Assembly: GCF_005869225.1 (NCBI RefSeq)
Contig: NZ_SWFP01000004.1
Coordinates: 124,001-188,000, forward strand
Direction of reading: 5' to 3'
Source of the DNA: Dyadobacter bucti
GTDB lineage: Bacteria; Bacteroidota; Bacteroidia; Cytophagales; Spirosomataceae
DNA length: 64,000 nucleotides
In this document: positions 43,897 to 53,327 of the stretch, piece after piece
Position numbering within the stretch: the stretch's first letter is position 1
Layout of the letters: each line of letters starts with the position of its first letter
Translations under genes and position numbers: made by a program
The notes under the pieces: model-generated
Told to the model about the DNA's origin: nothing
Seen by the model: the letters and a program-made list of their open reading frames with translations, nothing else
The model's database searches: none

Positions 43897-45657
43897 ATGT
43901 TTTTAAATAGCCCAAGCAGCAAGGGTACTTCACCCAAATCACTGATGTGGTTTCTTTTTTTGGTAACCGGTATTTCTTTTATCACCTGCAATTTCATGGA
44001 AAAATTGCCGGAAGGCGACGTTGACAACGGAGGTCTTGTCTTACCGGGCGGATTCGATGCGGTGGTGGTAGTGGATAGTATCGGCAATGCAAGGCACCTT
44101 GCCGTGAATAAAAACGGCGATATATATGTGAAAATGACCACCGGTGCGCGCAACACGGGCAATATCGCACTTCGGGATGTCGACCATGATGGTAAGGCCG
44201 ATAGTATTGCCCGTTTTGGCGACTACCAGGAAGAGAACGGTTATGGCCCCACCAGCATGCGGATATACAACGGTTATCTTTATTTCAGTACGAAGGGGGC
44301 GGTTTATAGAAACAAATTAACGCCCGGCCAACTGGTACCCGAAAGCAAAATCGAACGCATATTGAGTGATAAATACGAAGTCGAACATATTGCCAAGACC
44401 CTCGCATTTGATGGTGCCGGACACATGTATGTCAGCTTTGGATCTACCAGTAATGTTTGTCAGGAAGTGAATAGACAGCCAGGGAGTGTGGGACAAACAC
44501 CCTGCGCGGAACTTGCCGGACACGCCGGAATATGGCGCTTCGATGCCAACAAAACGGATCAGACCAAAAAGGACGGCATGCGTTATGCCACCGGTATCAG
44601 AAGTGCCATCGCGATGGAATGGAGCCATGCACACAACTCTTTATTTGCTTTGCAGCACGGGAGGGACGATCTGCAGAGAACCTGGCCTTCGTTATACACG
44701 GAGTGGCAAAGTGCAATGCTTCCCGCTGAGGAATTTTTTAAAGTGGGAGAAGGGATGGATGGGGGATGGCCCTACTACTATTTTGATCAGCTGCAAAACA
44801 AAAAACTGTTGAGTCCCGAGTACGGTGGTGACGGTAAAAAACAGGGCGACGCTGCGTCATATGCACAGCCATTGATAGGGTTTCCTGGTCACTGGGCACC
44901 CAATGACTTGCATTTCTATACCGGCGATCAGTTTCCGGAACGCTACAAAAACGGGGCTTTTATTGCTTTTCACGGTTCGGCAGGCCGCACGTCCTACCCG
45001 CAGTCCGGCTATGTTGTTTGTTTTGTTCCTTTCAAAAATGGCGCACCGTCGGGTCCGTGGGAAGTATTCGCAGATGGTTTTGCGCAGCGGGACACCATTG
45101 TAAGTTCCAGCGACGCTGTTTATCGCCCCATGGGCTTAGCAGAAGGCCCTGATGGTTCCCTGTACATCGGTGATGATGTGAAAGGGAAAATATGGCGTAT
45201 CATGTTCAAAGGGAATAAAGAAGATTTTGGCGCTGATCAGTTAGCCGAAATGGAAAAGCGAAAAACGGGAACAGGGATTAAAACACCCGATGAGGTGAAG
45301 GATAACCTGGCCATCGGGATGACTGGTGGCGGCGAAAAACTGTATAAAACTTATTGTATTTCATGTCATCAGGGCGATGGGAAAGGCGACGGAAATCGTT
45401 TCCCGCCTTTAAACGGATCGGAATGGGTCAATGGTAATAAAGAAAGGCTGATCAAAGTATTATTGAAAGGTCTCGAAGGCCCGATTACGGTAAAAGGCAA
45501 GTCGTTTGAAGGGGTGATGCCGAAGCACGACTTTATGCCCGATGCTGACATTGCAAAAGTGCTGTCTTACCTCAGGTCGAATTTCACGAACAACTCGGGT
45601 CTCATTCGCGAAGCAGAAGTAGCGGCCGTCAGGAAGCAATCAAGTCCCGCGCACTGA
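43897..45657 (+). CDS. PQQ-type sugar/sorbosone dehydrogenase fused to cytochrome c
   Basis: A 586-residue lipoprotein; the ATG at 43897 is preferred over an upstream TTG, and the hydrophobic lead SLMWFLFLVTGISFITC ends in a lipobox-like Cys. Residues about 50-440 are a beta-propeller of the soluble glucose/L-sorbosone dehydrogenase type, with GMRYATGIRSAIAMEW, LFALQHGRDDLQRTWP and GLAEGPDGSLYIGDDVKGKI. The C-terminal domain (about 480-570) is a cytochrome c with YCISCHQGDGKGDG as haem site and the distal Met likely in GVMPKHDF. It should oxidise a sugar, probably to a lactone, and pass electrons to the haem and then the respiratory chain. Confidence 0.85.
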   Translation: MFLNSPSSKGTSPKSLMWFLFLVTGISFITCNFMEKLPEGDVDNGGLVLPGGFDAVVVVDSIGNARHLAVNKNGDIYVKMTTGARNTGNIALRDVDHDGKADSIARFGDYQEENGYGPTSMRIYNGYLYFSTKGAVYRNKLTPGQLVPESKIERILSDKYEVEHIAKTLAFDGAGHMYVSFGSTSNVCQEVNRQPGSVGQTPCAELAGHAGIWRFDANKTDQTKKDGMRYATGIRSAIAMEWSHAHNSLFALQHGRDDLQRTWPSLYTEWQSAMLPAEEFFKVGEGMDGGWPYYYFDQLQNKKLLSPEYGGDGKKQGDAASYAQPLIGFPGHWAPNDLHFYTGDQFPERYKNGAFIAFHGSAGRTSYPQSGYVVCFVPFKNGAPSGPWEVFADGFAQRDTIVSSSDAVYRPMGLAEGPDGSLYIGDDVKGKIWRIMFKGNKEDFGADQLAEMEKRKTGTGIKTPDEVKDNLAIGMTGGGEKLYKTYCISCHQGDGKGDGNRFPPLNGSEWVNGNKERLIKVLLKGLEGPITVKGKSFEGVMPKHDFMPDADIAKVLSYLRSNFTNNSGLIREAEVAAVRKQSSPAH

Positions 45658-45745
45658 GGCGACAGGGAATACAACTGTACGGAAATAACTCAATCAATCA
45701 TTTTTCAAGCTGTATGATGATAATGCAGCACAAAAAGATATTCAA

Positions 45746-47782
45746 ATGAGCAATGGAATTCATTTAAGAATAACGGTATTCGCTCTATTGAGCACTGTTT
45801 TTTTTACCACACGCGCACAAACAAACACCGCGGATCGCGATCAGCCGGCAAGGTTGCGGGACCATGATAAAGCAATAAATGCAATGGCTGTTGTGAAGGC
45901 CAGCAACGTACAGCTTCCTCCCGAATGGGCCATCATGCAGCGCCAACTCATTAGTGTCATGGAGCAGGGAGCACCTTATTATCTGAAAAGATTTACACGT
46001 ACCGACGGCTCCACTTATGGAAAAGGGCCATACGATGACGTGTATGAGATGTTTTACAACTGGCCGGAACTCTACGCGATATCCGGAAACGAATTTCTTT
46101 ATACCACGGCACAGAACGAATATAACGCCATCACCAGGAACAATACGAATTACCTGACGGATTATATCGATTACTACCATCAACTGTATAAGGAATATCC
46201 CAAAAACGACGATTTTTTCCATATCAGCGAGGGCCTGACCGCCTTCTATAATCTTGCATTGGGCGATCCTTCCCTTCCCGAGAACATCCGGCGCGCGAAA
46301 CGCTTTGCAGGATTGTATCTGAATGAGGATCCCGATGCCCGGAACTTTGACGCAAAACACAAGATCATCAAATCCATATTCACAGGAAGTAAAGGGCCTT
46401 TGACCACTTCGGAAGCAACCTACAACGTCCGGTATGGGCACGCTTCCCTTTATCCTAAAATTGACATTCTTGAACCGGAATGGATTGAGAACCCGAAGAG
46501 GAAAAAACAGATACAAGACTTATACGACCAGATGATTACCCGTACCGATGTGCCCGTGAACCTCGCAGCCACCGGACTGATGACCAACGCCTATCTATAT
46601 ACCGGTGAAGAAAAGTATAAAGAATGGGTCCTGAATTATGTAGATGCCTGGATGAAACGTATAGAGGACAACGGCGGCTTGTTACCGGACAATATCGGGC
46701 AGACGGGAAAAGTAGGGGAATATCGCAATGGTCAATGGTGGGGTGGATTGTATGGATGGTACGGCCGGTATGGCCTGATGATGATGTTCTCTCAATTGTC
46801 CGTAGCAACTGAAAATGCTTACCTGCTTTCCGGGGATCCCAAGTACCTGAATTTGTTAAGATCGCAGATTATCAGCTTGATGCAAAGAAGCAAGACCACC
46901 AAAGAGGGGCAGCTGCTGGTACCATTCCGTTACAAAAAAGAGGGCTGGTACAGCTATCGCCCCATGATGATACAGGACCTTTCCCATTTGTGGCATGCTT
47001 CAATGGACCAGGCAGATTGGGAAAAAATAGAAGTGCTCATGAAAGGAAATAAATACCACCCGTTGTGGGACGAAGGTATTTGGGGGCAGAATACGCTCAA
47101 TGAAGGCGATAACAAAGTATGGGAGCCAGCCGAGCCTTTTGACTGGAGCAAGGAAATGAGCAATGGCGACAGGACCTTCGGCAGTGCCGAGCACGCACGA
47201 TTGATGTATTATGCAGGGAACAACCCCGACTGGCCCCTGGAATCTTTAAAAGCAGATTATAAAGAAGTAGTCAGGCGGATGAACTTCATGCAGAATGATC
47301 CCCGGGATATTTCTAAAATCAATTCAGATGATTTATATCCCAATAATCCGGTGATCACCAAAGCTTTGATACAAACCACGATGGGCACGCCCCAAACCAT
47401 TTATAACGGCGGCCTGCTTCGCGCTACCGTGAGGTATTTTGATGCAAATAAAAAGCAACCGGGCCTACCGCAAGACGTGGCGGCTTTGGTGGAAGGTTTG
47501 AAAGCAGACGGTACCATTGTCAATCTGGTCAATCTGAGTGTTACAGAAACGCGTCGGGTTATTATACAGGCCGGTGCCTTTGGCGAACATACATTCACGA
47601 CCCTTTCGTACGGAGGACAAGAGGGAGACAAGGCCAACATGCAGGCAAAGGAGGTAGTTAAGCTCGATGTCAATAAGCCCTATTTTGTTGTACAGCTACC
47701 ACCAAGCGCTTCCATAAAACTGGATATCGGTATGCGGAGGTTTGCAAATAAACCCTCGTATACTTTTCCATGGGATCTCTGA
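45746..47782 (+). CDS. Large exported protein of unknown function, probable (alpha/alpha) toroid
   Basis: A 678-residue protein with signal peptide HLRITVFALLSTVFFTTRAQ. Helix-rich motifs ADGTYGKGPYDDVYEMFYNW-like sequence (SGSTYGKGPYDDVYEMFYNW pattern seen as TYGKGPYDDVYEMFYNWPEL), AATGLMTNAYLYTGEEKYKE and WWGGLYGWYGRYGLMMMFSQ suggest an (alpha/alpha) barrel as in glycosidases and polysaccharide lyases. The final 100 residues are beta-rich. No family name was recognised and no catalytic pair can be assigned. It is the last gene of the 35666-47782 series, 88 bases after the dehydrogenase, and may be the enzyme that cleaves the main substrate. Confidence 0.6.
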   Translation: MSNGIHLRITVFALLSTVFFTTRAQTNTADRDQPARLRDHDKAINAMAVVKASNVQLPPEWAIMQRQLISVMEQGAPYYLKRFTRTDGSTYGKGPYDDVYEMFYNWPELYAISGNEFLYTTAQNEYNAITRNNTNYLTDYIDYYHQLYKEYPKNDDFFHISEGLTAFYNLALGDPSLPENIRRAKRFAGLYLNEDPDARNFDAKHKIIKSIFTGSKGPLTTSEATYNVRYGHASLYPKIDILEPEWIENPKRKKQIQDLYDQMITRTDVPVNLAATGLMTNAYLYTGEEKYKEWVLNYVDAWMKRIEDNGGLLPDNIGQTGKVGEYRNGQWWGGLYGWYGRYGLMMMFSQLSVATENAYLLSGDPKYLNLLRSQIISLMQRSKTTKEGQLLVPFRYKKEGWYSYRPMMIQDLSHLWHASMDQADWEKIEVLMKGNKYHPLWDEGIWGQNTLNEGDNKVWEPAEPFDWSKEMSNGDRTFGSAEHARLMYYAGNNPDWPLESLKADYKEVVRRMNFMQNDPRDISKINSDDLYPNNPVITKALIQTTMGTPQTIYNGGLLRATVRYFDANKKQPGLPQDVAALVEGLKADGTIVNLVNLSVTETRRVIIQAGAFGEHTFTTLSYGGQEGDKANMQAKEVVKLDVNKPYFVVQLPPSASIKLDIGMRRFANKPSYTFPWDL

Positions 47783-48204
47783 AAAAAGTGAGTTCGCCGG
47801 GATTCGAATCCAAGATTGCGATACCGGGGAAAAGGTATGTTTCCTGCTTCTGCGAACATTGCGGACAAAAGCTATCTTAATCGTCGAATTTAATCTCATT
47901 TATAAGATTCAGAAGCTTTGTTGGGAAGTTGGTATTTTCGTAGAACAGAATCATGAAAGAGATTCTTCGACTGGTTTGGCAGCTGCGTGCGGTCTATCTT
48001 CGCAGTGCCTTCCAATCCTCTTCGAACTTTTGACCCGGCTTTCGATGAACGTGTAGTTGCATTCAACTCCGAATCCCGACCACAAACCACGTAGGAACTC
48101 TGAACGCCGGACTGATACCTGCCTCACATCCAGTGAGCGAAGCATTCCGGAGATTTTTGCTTTTGTCACCAGATCATCGCTGCCTTGTATACCTGCATGC
48201 GCAT
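47783..48204. other. Non-coding stretch, nothing recognised
   Basis: Only short frames occur here, and none shows a recognisable domain or start. The palindrome GGATTCGAATCC lies at 47800-47811. Read on the minus strand it resembles a tRNA T-arm followed by a T-run, but the T-stem does not pair well and no tRNA body exists. It might be decayed DNA between two loci. Confidence 0.5.
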
Positions 48205-48240
48205 AAATGAGGCTGCTCTGAATAGGGCAGCCTCATTTTA
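48205..48240. terminator. Bidirectional intrinsic terminator
   Basis: Bases 48205-48216 pair exactly with 48227-48238 (core ATGAGGCTGC and GCAGCCTCAT), with T-rich ends on both strands. It lies between the plus-strand operon ending at 47782 and the minus-strand SusD gene ending at 48254, so it can serve both. Confidence 0.75.
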
Positions 48241-48253
48241 ATTTAAACTATAT

Positions 48254-50002
48254 TTAATATCCCTGATTTTGTACCAAAAACCCTTCCTCGCTGGAAGCCC
48301 CGTCAATGGCTCTCTGGGGGATTGGGAATAGTCTTTTGTTGACGTTATTATCCGTTTTTCCCGTCCAGGTGCCTTCGTATTTTCCAAACCGGATCTGGTA
48401 ATTTCTTCTGAATGCTTCCCAGTACAGCTCAAATCCCGACTCACGGAATAATACATCGAGATTAATGCTGGTCAACGCTTTCGGCGTCTGGGCCGGGCGG
48501 GCGTTTCTTGAAGTTCTCAATGTATTGATATCGGCCAAAGCCCCTGCATTGTCGTCATTTCTCAGCTTTGCTTCGGCGCGCATCAGATAGATCTCGCCAA
48601 GGCGTATCAGCACCAGATCGACACTGCTGTAAGCGCAGCAATTGTTACCGGTATGGCTGAACTGATACTTTGAAAACCGGTAACCTGTGTTGTGCAAACT
48701 GCCGGGACCTGTAAAGTCGACATTGCGTGTATGGTTTACATAAGTCAGGTTAGCGCCACTGGTTCTCCTGTTGATCACCGGGTAGATCCTTACCTTGCCA
48801 TCGGAAGATCTTAAAATATTGCCGCTTCCGTCTTTTCTGGGCCCCCAGATGATCCCACGCAGAATTCCCCTGTCCATTTCAAACTGGGTGGCTTCTACGG
48901 AATAATAATGCTCGGCGTCATTCAATGGGGTCACTCCCGTCAGGTCTTGCAGGTTCGCAGGTATGTTTGTTTCTTTTTTGAAAAAGCGCGCATCAGCATC
49001 AGCCGGATCGACATTACCATAAGCGTCCACCCAGGTTTGATAATAATCAGAAGTGGCCGCAACCGCATCTGTTCCGCGGGTATTCGGGAACTCTGGTCTC
49101 GGGATCTGGTCACCGGAGATCGACCAGTAGGCCCAGCGCTGCTGATCGGTTTCCAGTACGCCACGCTGGTCAAGTGCAAAAATAAGTTCTTTGTTGGTAT
49201 GGTTATCGTCGCTGAACAAATCGAAGTATTCAGGCGACAGTGAATACGGTCCGGCAATGATTTCATTTGTATATTGAATCACTTTATCCATATCCTCTTT
49301 TCTGAATTCTGGCGTACCATAAGGATTGCGGTAGACGGCCGCATTCAAATACAAACGCGCTAGCAAAGCCTTCACCGCACTTTGGTTCAACCTGCCCGGG
49401 TCATTGTCTTTTCTGATCAAATCAACCACCGACAAAAGCTCGCTTTCGATATAACCGATTGCTTCCTGCCCTCTCAGGATCTGAGATACGTCAGCCGAAA
49501 GCTCTTTCTTGAAAACCAGGCCCCAGTTGTCCAGTGCCAGCATATTCAGGTATGCCTTCATGGCAACCATTTCGTAATAACCAGCCTGCGCATTGGTGTT
49601 ACCGGTTTCAGCGGCTTCGTTCAGTCTTTCCGCAGCAATCACGGCCCTCGACAAAGTAAGGGTAATCTGCGTCCAGGTATCGGTTACGAGGCCATTGCTC
49701 GGGGTCATCAAATGCTGGTGAACAGCGATGAACTTACCGCCATCATACCAGTCGGTACCTCCGCGATAAGGAAGGATACCTTCGTCAGAAGCTACCTCCT
49801 GAAGTCCGAATTGGTTTGTATGCAGCCATACACCCGAGCGGAGAAGACCATATACCGGGGCTATAGACCCGCTTACCAGTTCAGCCTGCCCTGTTCCCGT
49901 GAGGGATTCATCCAGGATTTCCTCTTCCAGGTTGGTACAACCGATAAAAGACATTAGAAATGCCGTTATCGTCAGTGCTTTATAAAGTCCTTTATTTTTC
50001 AT
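48254..50002 (-). CDS. SusD/RagB family outer-membrane lipoprotein
   Basis: A 582-residue lipoprotein with lipobox YKALTITAFLMSFIGC. SusD features include AVIAAERLNEAAETGNTNAQ, the helix YEMVAMKAYLNMLALDNWGL, VDLVLIRLGEIYLMRAEAKL and the C-terminal RESGFELYWEAFRRNYQIRF. It is 45 bases downstream of its SusC partner. Together they import a glycan of unknown type. No glycosidase gene adjoins this pair. Confidence 0.93.
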   Translation of the reverse strand: MKNKGLYKALTITAFLMSFIGCTNLEEEILDESLTGTGQAELVSGSIAPVYGLLRSGVWLHTNQFGLQEVASDEGILPYRGGTDWYDGGKFIAVHQHLMTPSNGLVTDTWTQITLTLSRAVIAAERLNEAAETGNTNAQAGYYEMVAMKAYLNMLALDNWGLVFKKELSADVSQILRGQEAIGYIESELLSVVDLIRKDNDPGRLNQSAVKALLARLYLNAAVYRNPYGTPEFRKEDMDKVIQYTNEIIAGPYSLSPEYFDLFSDDNHTNKELIFALDQRGVLETDQQRWAYWSISGDQIPRPEFPNTRGTDAVAATSDYYQTWVDAYGNVDPADADARFFKKETNIPANLQDLTGVTPLNDAEHYYSVEATQFEMDRGILRGIIWGPRKDGSGNILRSSDGKVRIYPVINRRTSGANLTYVNHTRNVDFTGPGSLHNTGYRFSKYQFSHTGNNCCAYSSVDLVLIRLGEIYLMRAEAKLRNDDNAGALADINTLRTSRNARPAQTPKALTSINLDVLFRESGFELYWEAFRRNYQIRFGKYEGTWTGKTDNNVNKRLFPIPQRAIDGASSEEGFLVQNQGY

Positions 50003-50047
50003 TATAATTTGATTTTAAACGAATCGTAGATAATCGTTTATGTTCTG

Positions 50048-53000
50048 TTAAAATGTCACATTAAGCCCAAGCAGAAAAGTTCTCGCCCTTGGATAGGTAA
50101 AGCGGTCGATTCCGAATGTCTGAATTCCGCCAGAAGCTGATCCTGTATTTACTTCGGGATCAAAGCCTGAATAGCTGCTGATGACAAATAAATTCTGACC
50201 GGTTAATGTAAGACTGGCGCGTTGAATGGCATTTCCCAGCTTCGTTCCCGCAAAATTCAGGTTATAGGCCAGCGTAGCGTTGTTCAGTCTCATAAAAGAG
50301 CCGTTTTCCAGGTATCGGGTAGAGACAACATTGGCATTGCTCAACGCTTCGTTTGGATATTGAATGGCAAAGTCGGTGGTGTTGTTGGATTTGGCCAGTA
50401 ATGCCCTGCTGAACAAGCTCATCGTGGTGTGGTTGTACACCTTATTGCCAGCTACACCATTGAAATTCAGACCCAGATCAAAAGCTTTGTATTTCAGGTT
50501 AAGGTTGTATCCGTAGATGACTTTAGGGATCGCACTGCCTACTACCACCCGGTCATTGTCGAGTATCGCGCCGTCCCCGTTTGTATCCCTGAAATTATTC
50601 TGACCGTTCTCCGGATTAATTCCGTCAAACTGGAACATATAGAATGCGCCCAGCGGTTGACCATTGATATAACCGTTAATCGTCGCGCCCGATTGGCCCG
50701 CACCCTGCGCCGCGCCGGTTGCCAGCACTGCGTAAGGCGATTTCTGCACCTTATTCTGGATGTAGGTGAGGTTACCTCCGATGTTGTAGGAGAAGTCCCG
50801 TTTCGGATCGCTGCCGTAATTTAATGTCAGCTCCACACCATTGTTCTGGATTTTCATATCCGGGATGTTGGTCCAGTAGGCGGAAGTAGGCTGAACGGGA
50901 TCGGAGGGAACAACTTCCAGAAGGATGTTGGAAGATTGTTTGTTAAAATAATCGAGCGTGCCGGTCACCCTGGATTTGAACAACGCGAAATCAATACCCA
51001 GATCCACCTGTGTGGATACTTCCCATTGCAAATCAGGATTTGCCAATCTCGTGAAAATAATCCCGTACGGATAACCTTGCAATGAAGTAGCGTCGGTATC
51101 AATAGGATAAGTGCTTACGCTTCCCGTGCCTGTCTGCAACCGCTGCTCAAGATAGCTTGCTTTCGTGATCTTGGACGGTATCTCCTGATTACCTGTCTGT
51201 CCCCAGCTTGCGCGTAATTTGAGGTTATCGAAAGCAGAGCCTTTCATGAAATTTTCCTTGCTGATATTCCATCCCAGGGCGAACGAAGGGAAATAACCGT
51301 ATTTGTTGTTCTGTCCGAACTTGGAGGATCCATCGGCACGAAACGTACCCGTGAACATGTATTTATCAGCATATATATAGTTGACCCTTCCGAAGAAAGA
51401 TTGCAGCTCGTTTTTCAAAGCTTCCGAATTTACCGCCGTCGGAAATGCTGTCGTGCTGGTGTGGTCCTGATAAATAGGCTCGATATTATTATTTGCAAAA
51501 CCGCGGTAGGTCGTTATTCTGGTTTCATCCAAAAACTTTTGGTAGGAATGACCCGCCAATAGCGTGACATTGTGATCATTACGTACCCAGTTATACGTCA
51601 GCGTGTTTTCAATCAGTTGATTGGTATTTCCACTTACCGCATTGTCGAGCACACCATTGGAAACGTCCGACTCATTGACAACCGCCGGGAAGGGCTTGTA
51701 CTGCTGATTTCTGGTAGTTGCAGAATAATCGACACCGTAATTCAATTTATAAGTAAGTCCGTCGATGATTTCTACCGATGGTGAAATGTTCGCCAGAATA
51801 CGGTGGTTAATAGCCCTGTCGCTGAACAGATCATACCGGGCAAGCGGATTTAATGCATTTGTGTTCAGCAGGGTAGGCACACCATTCGTATACGGAGCAA
51901 TCGTAGGATTCAGCGTGAGCATATCGCTCATGGTGGAACCGATCTCGGGGCGCAGGTTTTCCGTGCGGGAAGCGGTCAGGTTATAGTCAATCTTTAACCG
52001 TCCGTCAAACGCCTTTTGATTTAGATTCAACTTTCCGGAATAGCGTTTGAGTCTGCTGTTTTTCAGGATACCTTCCTGATCCTGGTATCCTACGGAAGTG
52101 AAATAGGAGAAATTTTCGCTGTTGGCCCCGCTCATCGATAAGTTGACCGTGTTGGATACGCCTGTTTGCGTCAGTTCGTCCTGCCAGTTCGTATTTGCAC
52201 CAAAATCCTGCAAAGTCCCGCCCGTGGCCACCACTTCCCGGCGGAAAGCGTCGGCATCGAAAACTTTTATTTTCTTAGCCATGGAAGATATTGCCGTAGA
52301 CGCCGACAAAGTCATCTGTGGTTTTCCCTTGCCTTTTTTGGTGGTAATCACCACAACTCCGTTGGATGCCCTGGATCCGTATACGGCTGTCGCACTGGCA
52401 TCTTTCAGCACATCAATGCTTTCAATGTCACTTGGGTTAATGAAGTTGAGCGGATTAGTGGGAACACCGGTGGAGGAATTGTCCAGCAAAAATCCGTCGA
52501 CCACGTAAAGCGGCTGAGTGCCGGATCGCAAGCTGCCGATACCTCTGATAATGATGTCTTGTGCAGCCCCCGGTTCTCCACTATTGGCAGCAATGGAAAC
52601 ACCGGCCAATTTACCTTGCAGCAATTCGCCCGGGTTCGTGACGACGCCCCTGTTGAAGCTTTCACTGTTAATGGAAGAAATGGCGCCGGTAATGTCCGAC
52701 CTTTTCTGTGTGCCGTAACCCACTACAACCACCTCATTCAATTGCGAAAGATCCTGGCTTAACTGGATGATGATCAACGATTGTCCATTTACTGGAACCT
52801 GTTTTGTAGCATATCCGATAAAAGAAACTGAGAGAACTGCATCGGCATCGGCCTCTATCACGAATTTTCCTTCGGCATTCGTGGATGTACCTCTTGTTGT
52901 GCCTTTGACGACCACGGTCGCACCTGGCAGCGGCGCCCCGGCTTCATCTGTAACCGAGCCTGAGACGGACTGTGCGACAGACTCAGAACCTGAAAGAAAG

Positions 53001-53131
53001 TTCTTTGCCTGAAACGAAAGCTTGGTATTGAAAAGCGCAGGGAATGCCTGGGTTGGATTAGCACTAAGTACAACCCAAGGCAAACATGCGGAAAGACATA
53101 CGAGCTTTGATAGACGTAATTTTGAACGCAT
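50048..53131 (-). CDS. SusC/RagA family TonB-linked outer-membrane transporter
   Basis: A 1027-residue receptor. After the signal segment (KLVCLSACLPWVVLSANPTQ) comes the carboxypeptidase-regulatory domain (VSGSVTDEAGAPLPGATVVV), then LNEVVVVGYGTQKRSDITGA and the plug motif VLKDASATAVYGSRASNGVV. The barrel ends YPRARTFLLGLNVTF. There is no STN domain. It is divergent from the PI-PLC-like gene at 53328, and a -7 box for each lies in the 196-bp gap. Confidence 0.95.
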   Translation of the reverse strand: MRSKLRLSKLVCLSACLPWVVLSANPTQAFPALFNTKLSFQAKNFLSGSESVAQSVSGSVTDEAGAPLPGATVVVKGTTRGTSTNAEGKFVIEADADAVLSVSFIGYATKQVPVNGQSLIIIQLSQDLSQLNEVVVVGYGTQKRSDITGAISSINSESFNRGVVTNPGELLQGKLAGVSIAANSGEPGAAQDIIIRGIGSLRSGTQPLYVVDGFLLDNSSTGVPTNPLNFINPSDIESIDVLKDASATAVYGSRASNGVVVITTKKGKGKPQMTLSASTAISSMAKKIKVFDADAFRREVVATGGTLQDFGANTNWQDELTQTGVSNTVNLSMSGANSENFSYFTSVGYQDQEGILKNSRLKRYSGKLNLNQKAFDGRLKIDYNLTASRTENLRPEIGSTMSDMLTLNPTIAPYTNGVPTLLNTNALNPLARYDLFSDRAINHRILANISPSVEIIDGLTYKLNYGVDYSATTRNQQYKPFPAVVNESDVSNGVLDNAVSGNTNQLIENTLTYNWVRNDHNVTLLAGHSYQKFLDETRITTYRGFANNNIEPIYQDHTSTTAFPTAVNSEALKNELQSFFGRVNYIYADKYMFTGTFRADGSSKFGQNNKYGYFPSFALGWNISKENFMKGSAFDNLKLRASWGQTGNQEIPSKITKASYLEQRLQTGTGSVSTYPIDTDATSLQGYPYGIIFTRLANPDLQWEVSTQVDLGIDFALFKSRVTGTLDYFNKQSSNILLEVVPSDPVQPTSAYWTNIPDMKIQNNGVELTLNYGSDPKRDFSYNIGGNLTYIQNKVQKSPYAVLATGAAQGAGQSGATINGYINGQPLGAFYMFQFDGINPENGQNNFRDTNGDGAILDNDRVVVGSAIPKVIYGYNLNLKYKAFDLGLNFNGVAGNKVYNHTTMSLFSRALLAKSNNTTDFAIQYPNEALSNANVVSTRYLENGSFMRLNNATLAYNLNFAGTKLGNAIQRASLTLTGQNLFVISSYSGFDPEVNTGSASGGIQTFGIDRFTYPRARTFLLGLNVTF

Positions 53132-53161
53132 AGATTTAATTTTTTACTTATGATCAGGGTT

Positions 53162-53169
53162 CAAAGTTA
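53162..53169 (-). promoter_or_regulatory. Bacteroidota-type -7 box (TAACTTTG) for susC
   Basis: On the minus strand the sequence reads TAACTTTG, an exact TAnnTTTG match, 31 bases upstream of the susC ATG. No TTTG is seen at the ideal -33 distance. Confidence 0.4.
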
Positions 53170-53298
53170 CCCTCAAGCAGGTAGGATGGCAGTTAAGGCG
53201 TATTACCATTTCGTTAACAAAATGTTACCTGGTTCCGGCCTCAGATGCATTTATCCCTGGTAACATAAATTTAATACTGTAGTCTTTTCTGTCCGGCC

Positions 53299-53306
53299 TA
53301 CCTTTG
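53299..53306 (+). promoter_or_regulatory. Bacteroidota-type -7 box (TACCTTTG) for the PI-PLC-like gene
   Basis: TACCTTTG matches TAnnTTTG exactly and ends 21 bases before the ATG at 53328. Upstream, TGTTACC near 53224 and GGTAACA near 53262 are complementary and could be an operator shared with the divergent susC promoter. Confidence 0.4.
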
Positions 53307-53327
53307 CGCCGTACAAAACCATCGTCA

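Noticed and set aside
45785-46516. Minus-strand frame of about 243 codons inside the 678-residue exported protein gene
   Set aside because: Antisense to a gene with signal peptide and operon context; no motifs.
47783-47830. Possible tRNA 3' end on the minus strand (GGATTCGAATCC with T-run)
   Set aside because: The T-stem does not pair properly and there is no anticodon arm or acceptor partner upstream.
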